Shown here in pieces: positions 6,732-7,680 of a DNA stretch of 7,680 nt (position 1 is its first letter; every line of letters starts with the position of its first letter). The notes under the pieces were generated by a model. The model saw nothing but the letters and a program-made list of their open reading frames with translations, did not search any database and had not been told where the DNA came from. This DNA comes from an uncultured beta proteobacterium (GTDB taxonomy: Bacteria > Pseudomonadota > Gammaproteobacteria > Burkholderiales > Burkholderiaceae_C): positions 1-7,680 of the forward strand of contig CAIWRE010000193.1 of NCBI GenBank assembly GCA_903914985.1, written 5' to 3'. The position numbers were made by a program, and so were the translations under genes.

Positions 6732-7680
6732 TTAGTTCAGGTGCAAAGGAGCGTAGGCGTTCATCGTGCGGCTGTACTTGGCTGCATTGGTCTTGCCTGC
6801 AGTGGTAACGGCAGTCTTGTCCAAGTAAGCCACGCCAGGCAGGTCATATGCAGGGTCTTGCAGAGCAGCAACCAAAGCGTTCACCACTTTGATCTGGCCA
6901 GCATCCTTGGTCGCAGCATTGGTCACAGCCACCGTGTTGAACTGCAGGGGGTAGCCCTTTGCGAAGCCAACGCGCTGTTTGGCGTCAAAGTTCGTGCCGT
7001 CAGAGTTGGGGCTGATGCCGTCAACTTTGATCCATGCACCACCCTTGCCGTCGATCTTGGCCAGAACGTTCGATGTAACAGCAGCTTTCTTCTCCAAAGA
7101 CACCAGTCCCAAAGCGTAAACGGCAGCATTCGCAGAAGCACCGACACCGTTGAGCACGTCGCCAGATCCAACCATGCCGTTCACGGTCAAGCCCGTGCCA
7201 ACCCACAGGTAGTTGCCAGTTGTAGCATTGATGTCACCCAGCACAGGGGTGCTGTAACCCAAGAAGCTGTTAGATGTTTTGGTGTAGTAGTTGGCCAACG
7301 CTTTGGTATCTGTGGACGCACCCTGACCGCCAAAAGCGATGTTGGACACAGCCTGCGTACCAGAGAAAGGAGCACGGCGATAGTACACAACGGGCGTCGT
7401 GTCCGTAGAACCGAACAAGGTCGCTGCAGAACCGGTGCCGTTCACGAACTGGGCCATTTCAGCGCGCGAAATGCTGGGCTGGCAGTCAGGAGTCAACGTA
7501 GCGTAACCAGTCACAGAGGAGCAAGAGGATGCGAGGGTCTTGGAAGCAACATCACGTGCAACCAGGGCAGCCAGCAACTTGTCGTTCACTGCAACGCCGA
7601 AGCCTTGCACGCCGGTCTCGGTGATGGGGAAGCTCTTGCCGGCCTTGTAATTGGCAGACACCACGCCAGGAGATGCAAAC
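6732..7680 (-). CDS. PstS-like periplasmic substrate-binding protein (C-terminal 315 residues; start beyond the right edge)
   Basis: The frame is open from the right edge to the TAA at 6734-6732. The GTG at 7664 is in frame but is preceded by five more sense codons, so it is probably internal. Counting from the first visible codon, several phosphate-type binding-protein motifs occur in order: ISRAEMAQFVNG at 70-81 (compare the 'LT..qLa.IF.G' segment of PstS), YYRRAPFSGTQAV at 99-111 (compare the 'R.dGSGTt' anion loop), VGSGDVLNGVGAS plus YALGLVSLEKK at 170-198 (compare 'GNeGV...V...pgAIGYv'), and GYPLQFNTVAV at 242-252 (compare 'YPl.gyt.i.V'). About 60-100 N-terminal residues, including any signal peptide, are missing. 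Two cysteines (53 and 66) could form a disulphide in the periplasm. The loop reads PFSGTQ rather than GSGTT, so the ligand may not be phosphate. No pstC, pstA or pstB is visible downstream; the next genes are tpsB and tpsA, after 224 bp. Assignment to the fold is fairly firm; ligand and role are unknown. GC is about 55%, lower than tpsB. Confidence 0.75.
   Translation of the reverse strand, partial: FASPGVVSANYKAGKSFPITETGVQGFGVAVNDKLLAALVARDVASKTLASSCSSVTGYATLTPDCQPSISRAEMAQFVNGTGSAATLFGSTDTTPVVYYRRAPFSGTQAVSNIAFGGQGASTDTKALANYYTKTSNSFLGYSTPVLGDINATTGNYLWVGTGLTVNGMVGSGDVLNGVGASANAAVYALGLVSLEKKAAVTSNVLAKIDGKGGAWIKVDGISPNSDGTNFDAKQRVGFAKGYPLQFNTVAVTNAATKDAGQIKVVNALVAALQDPAYDLPGVAYLDKTAVTTAGKTNAAKYSRTMNAYAPLHLN

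Noticed and set aside
5833..6735. 300-codon open frame on the plus strand
   Set aside because: It lies antisense to most of tpsB and the upstream gap, is rich in His, Gln, Arg and Gly with no recognisable domain, and is what high third-position GC on the opposite strand creates.

Overview
The window suggests a GC-rich Gram-negative bacterium, most likely a betaproteobacterium of the Comamonadaceae type (Rhodoferax/Curvibacter/Acidovorax-like). This rests on protein style, base composition and the kind of giant exoprotein present, not on a database match. All three convincing genes lie on the minus strand and read right to left. Nothing on the plus strand looks real.

Right edge to 6732: the C-terminal 315 codons of a periplasmic substrate-binding protein with PstS-like (phosphate-type) motifs in the family's order. 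Its start lies outside the window. 6508-6731: a 224-bp gap with a GC-rich perfect inverted repeat, a weaker hairpin just after the substrate-binding gene, and a Shine-Dalgarno-like run before a two-codon ORF. 6507-4927: a complete TpsB outer-membrane transporter (ShlB/FhaC/HecB family) with signal peptide, two POTRA domains and a 16-strand-type barrel carrying the VRGY motif. 4927-1: the first 1,642 codons of a giant TpsA exoprotein of the filamentous-haemagglutinin family. It starts in a TAATG overlap with the tpsB stop and is still open at the left edge.

TpsB and TpsA form a two-partner (type Vb) secretion system. TpsA crosses the inner membrane through Sec, its N-terminal TPS domain is recognised by the TpsB POTRA domains, and the long beta-helical body is threaded through the TpsB barrel to the surface. 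The nearby PstS-like gene, on the same strand, may be co-regulated or functionally linked, but the sequence does not prove this.

The most unusual points are a sharp composition step inside tpsA near position 360 (about 66% GC to its left, about 54% to its right), which suggests a mosaic exoprotein with an exchangeable shaft; a TpsB with no room for the usual N-terminal plug helix; and the PstS-like neighbour with an altered anion-loop motif. I found no RNA genes, CRISPR arrays, insertion sequences, integrases or toxin-immunity modules.
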